Assembly: GCF_000219535.2 (NCBI RefSeq)
Contig: NZ_CP007806.1
Span: forward strand, 3,942,501 to 4,006,500
Direction: 5' to 3'
Length of the DNA stretch: 64,000 nt
Source of the DNA: Brevibacillus laterosporus LMG 15441
GTDB taxonomy: Bacteria > Bacillota > Bacilli > Brevibacillales > Brevibacillaceae
The notes under the pieces: model-generated
Told to the model about the DNA's origin: nothing
What the model saw: only the letters and a program-made list of their open reading frames with translations
Database searches by the model: none
Shown here: one piece after another, positions 61,830 through 64,000 of the stretch
Layout: each line of letters opens with the position of its first letter
How positions within the stretch are numbered: the first letter of the stretch is position 1
Program-made: the position numbers and the translations under genes

Positions 61830-63854
61830 TTAGACTATACCTCTGTGCAGCAATTTAAGATACCGCCAACGAATCAGCCAGAAATACAGAAACTGGGCCG
61901 CCACAAAGCAACCTAGAACAATCACAGAGCTTGCTACAACAGAATATGGAAGCAATTGTTGCAGAGCAGTAAATGCAACCCCGCTGTGGACAATCGCTAT
62001 TACGATAGGTAAAAAGAACATAATCAGCAACTGCCTTGTGACCGTTTTTCTTAATTCTTTCCCAGTTAAGCCTAGCTTTCCGATGAGCTGATATTGGGCA
62101 TGCTCCCTGTCCAAATCTGTATATAATCGGAAGTAAAGAAAGCTAGAAGCAAATGTGAAGAACACAATACCAATCATAACGCTTGATATCAGTAATAATC
62201 CATTCTCTTGCTTTGCTTCTTTCCACTCCAAGCTTAAAGCAGAAAACATATATGATGATTCATAGTTTAGCAACCTATCACTCAAATGATTTGCTACGTC
62301 TACCGTGTTTTCCCAGTTATCTACCGTAAAAACATTGATTCTCATAGGATGAGATTCGGTTTCTGCTTCAGAGGATTCTTGCGTATTCTGGGCTAGGGCT
62401 TGCTCAGACGTACTAGATTGGTCGCCGTCTCTTTGCCCCCCCTCTGTGGTCGAGTCTGCATTGGCTGTCAAACGGCTAGCTAGGATTTTTTCGTACGCCT
62501 GATCTGTTACTGCCACATAGTAATCATCGGAAAAACTTTGTGGGATAACCATATGATCAACCACTTTTTTCATTGATAAATCCAGCTTTACATTTCCATG
62601 TATAATCTGAAGCTGACTTTCTCTATCCTGCTTACTGCTTCCTCGCTCATGGGCATATTTCCCTGGTATCCACAGAAATTCTCCTTCATGTAAAGTCTCT
62701 ATTGGATAGCCAAGAGCTTGCGCTAAATGGTTATAGTGAGTAAGGGACATGATCATATTATTGTCAGTCCAGAATAATTCCGCATAGGCTTGCTGATAAG
62801 AGAAGCCCGCATCTGTTAGCTCTTTTCCAATTAGCGAAACATGCTCCTTCTCCTGCGGATTTTTTGCATAGGAAACATAGGTAAATGCATATGGATTTTT
62901 TATTTTAGCCAGCCCCTGATTTCCCATAGCGGCGCAGGTGCCGATTGCCACAAAGGCTACTGCTGAAACAACCGCTACCATAAAAAACATGTTTGCATTA
63001 TCTCGCATGCGGTAAACCAATTCAGACATCGTGAGGATATTGGTTCTTTTAAAAAATAAGCTGTCTTTCTTCTGTAAAAAACGAATGGTATATACACTGC
63101 ACTGGGTAAAGAAAAAGTAGGTTCCAACGACAACTAGTGCGACCCCGCTAAATAATAGCGAAAACAAATAGATGCCCGTCGCAAAACAGAAAACACAAAA
63201 ATAGCCTGCTCCAATCAAAATCACAGCAAGGATGGATAACCCAATAGAAGCCTTAGGCTCCGGCTTCGGTTTCTCACCCGCTTGCAATAATTCAACCAGC
63301 TTGTTTACTCTCATAGTTTTGGAAGTAAAGAAAGAAATCGCTAAAAACAAGACGAAAAAGGCCAGCAAGGTAATTCCAATGGCTTTATAAGGTAAATAAA
63401 AGGGTAGCCCTTTTGCAATAGCTAGCATATCTGCACTAACCAGCAGTACAAGCTTAGCGAATACCAGACCAACCAATATTCCTGACACCATTGAAAGGAC
63501 ACCAATAATCATATTCTCCATAAAAACAAGCTTGTTTAGCTGCTTGTTTGTCATCCCATGGATAAGCAAAATACCAAATTCTTTTTTCCGAGTTTGCAAA
63601 AAAGCACTAACAGAATACAGCACAAAGAAAAAAGAAAAGATGAAGATAAAATAGGGAGGCAATTTCATCGCCATTTTTCCAAGCGAATTCATTGTTAAGC
63701 TCCAGCCTGTCAAATCTCCTTGTAATTGAGGATGAAAGGCGATCAGGGCATAGGTGAAAAACATCATCACAGAGAAGGCACAGCTTAAAAAATGGGCAGC
63801 ATAGGCTCGTTTGTTGCGCATTACATTATTACGAGCGTATTGTTGAAAAGTCAT
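61830..63854 (-). CDS. BceB-type ABC exporter permease (FtsX family)
   Basis: 674 residues behind AGGGGGAG. About ten membrane segments with FtsX-like blocks at both ends (MTFQQYARNNVMRNKRAYAA, FGILLIHGMTNKQLNKLVF; later EHAQYQLIGKLGLTGKELRK). A large extracellular domain of about 200 residues (about 310-540) lies between them, as in BceB-type permeases that sense antimicrobial peptides. Its start overlaps the ATPase gene by 26 bases. The sensor kinase and regulator usually paired with it lie outside the window. Likely role: resistance to cell-wall-active peptides. Confidence 0.85.
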   Translation of the reverse strand: MTFQQYARNNVMRNKRAYAAHFLSCAFSVMMFFTYALIAFHPQLQGDLTGWSLTMNSLGKMAMKLPPYFIFIFSFFFVLYSVSAFLQTRKKEFGILLIHGMTNKQLNKLVFMENMIIGVLSMVSGILVGLVFAKLVLLVSADMLAIAKGLPFYLPYKAIGITLLAFFVLFLAISFFTSKTMRVNKLVELLQAGEKPKPEPKASIGLSILAVILIGAGYFCVFCFATGIYLFSLLFSGVALVVVGTYFFFTQCSVYTIRFLQKKDSLFFKRTNILTMSELVYRMRDNANMFFMVAVVSAVAFVAIGTCAAMGNQGLAKIKNPYAFTYVSYAKNPQEKEHVSLIGKELTDAGFSYQQAYAELFWTDNNMIMSLTHYNHLAQALGYPIETLHEGEFLWIPGKYAHERGSSKQDRESQLQIIHGNVKLDLSMKKVVDHMVIPQSFSDDYYVAVTDQAYEKILASRLTANADSTTEGGQRDGDQSSTSEQALAQNTQESSEAETESHPMRINVFTVDNWENTVDVANHLSDRLLNYESSYMFSALSLEWKEAKQENGLLLISSVMIGIVFFTFASSFLYFRLYTDLDREHAQYQLIGKLGLTGKELRKTVTRQLLIMFFLPIVIAIVHSGVAFTALQQLLPYSVVASSVIVLGCFVAAQFLYFWLIRWRYLKLLHRGIV

Positions 63855-64000
63855 GTGCTTCTCCCCCTAATAAAGACAATACATTCATGATTTTCTGATA
63901 GAATGCTTGACGATTATCCCCACAGTATACTTCATTAAAGAGCTTTCCATCTTTAATGAATACAACTCGATTGCAATAGCTAGCTGCGAAAGCATCATGC
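63829..64000 (-). CDS. BceA-type ABC exporter ATPase, C-terminal part
   Basis: The frame is open to the window edge, so only 56 C-terminal residues are seen: HDAFAASYCNRVVFIKDGKL, a GDNRQAFYQKI stretch, MNVLSLLGGEAHD and FSTIRS. HDAFAASYC is the H-loop region, and the rest matches BceA-like ATPases that work with FtsX-type permeases. Stop at 63829-63831, inside the permease gene. Confidence 0.8.
   Translation of the reverse strand, partial: HDAFAASYCNRVVFIKDGKLFNEVYCGDNRQAFYQKIMNVLSLLGGEAHDFSTIRS

Overview
The window looks like the chromosome of a low-to-moderate-GC, Gram-positive, spore-former-type Bacillota, most like Brevibacillus. This is inferred from strong AGGAGG ribosome sites, frequent TTG/GTG starts, secreted proteins with S-layer-homology and stalk domains, a Bce-type ABC exporter and a PBSX-like phage tail module. 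No rRNA, tRNA, CRISPR array or insertion sequence was recognised.

Layout. 1-8.5 kb: the end of a purine-type permease, BluB, a secreted GATase-like protein, and a very large secreted nuclease (OB folds plus a thermonuclease domain) whose frame is broken near 4250. 8.5-13.4 kb: a stalk-domain protein and a 1324-residue S-layer-homology protein, both secreted. 14-22 kb: housekeeping and hypothetical genes, an XRE-TPR regulator, and a short, lone type III-like DNA methyltransferase convergent with that regulator. 22.4-32.7 kb: a leftward cluster encoding a lipoprotein-dependent ABC importer, a large secreted PIG-L deacetylase, an argininosuccinate-lyase-family enzyme, a BadF-type sugar kinase and a second cytosolic PIG-L deacetylase. 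It reads as an uptake and dismantling pathway for an N-acetylated amino-sugar conjugate; the substrate is unknown. 33-40 kb: transcriptional regulators (AraC, WYL, TrmB), a C45-type acyltransferase, a GNAT enzyme, a hemerythrin with an Fnr-like upstream site, a small membrane protein and a MaoC protein. 40.3-40.8 kb: an array of about twelve 38-bp repeats, each carrying a terminator-like hairpin. 40.8-45.4 kb: an OatA-like acyltransferase, 1.1 kb of apparently non-coding DNA, a DNA-deoxyinosine glycosylase and a GNAT protein.

45.5-61.7 kb is the most notable block. It is a complete contractile-tail module in PBSX order (Xre repressor, XtrA-like, Xpf-like late regulator, XkdJ, sheath, tube, tail chaperones, tape measure, XkdP/Q/R/S/T/U, fibre genes, BhlA, amidase, holin). 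Terminase, portal, protease, capsid and integrase genes are absent. This is the gene content expected of an R-type phage-tail-like bacteriocin (tailocin). The chaperone gene carries a textbook A AAA AAC slippery site that fuses it to a second reading frame. A divergent promoter/operator region separates the repressor from the structural operon.

61.8-64 kb: a BceB-type permease and the end of its BceA-type ATPase, cut by the window edge. Several small genes (50-54 codons or fewer) were found by translating gaps: 35726-35881, 46939-47067, 47070-47231, 60602-60763 and the frameshift extension 56559-56717.
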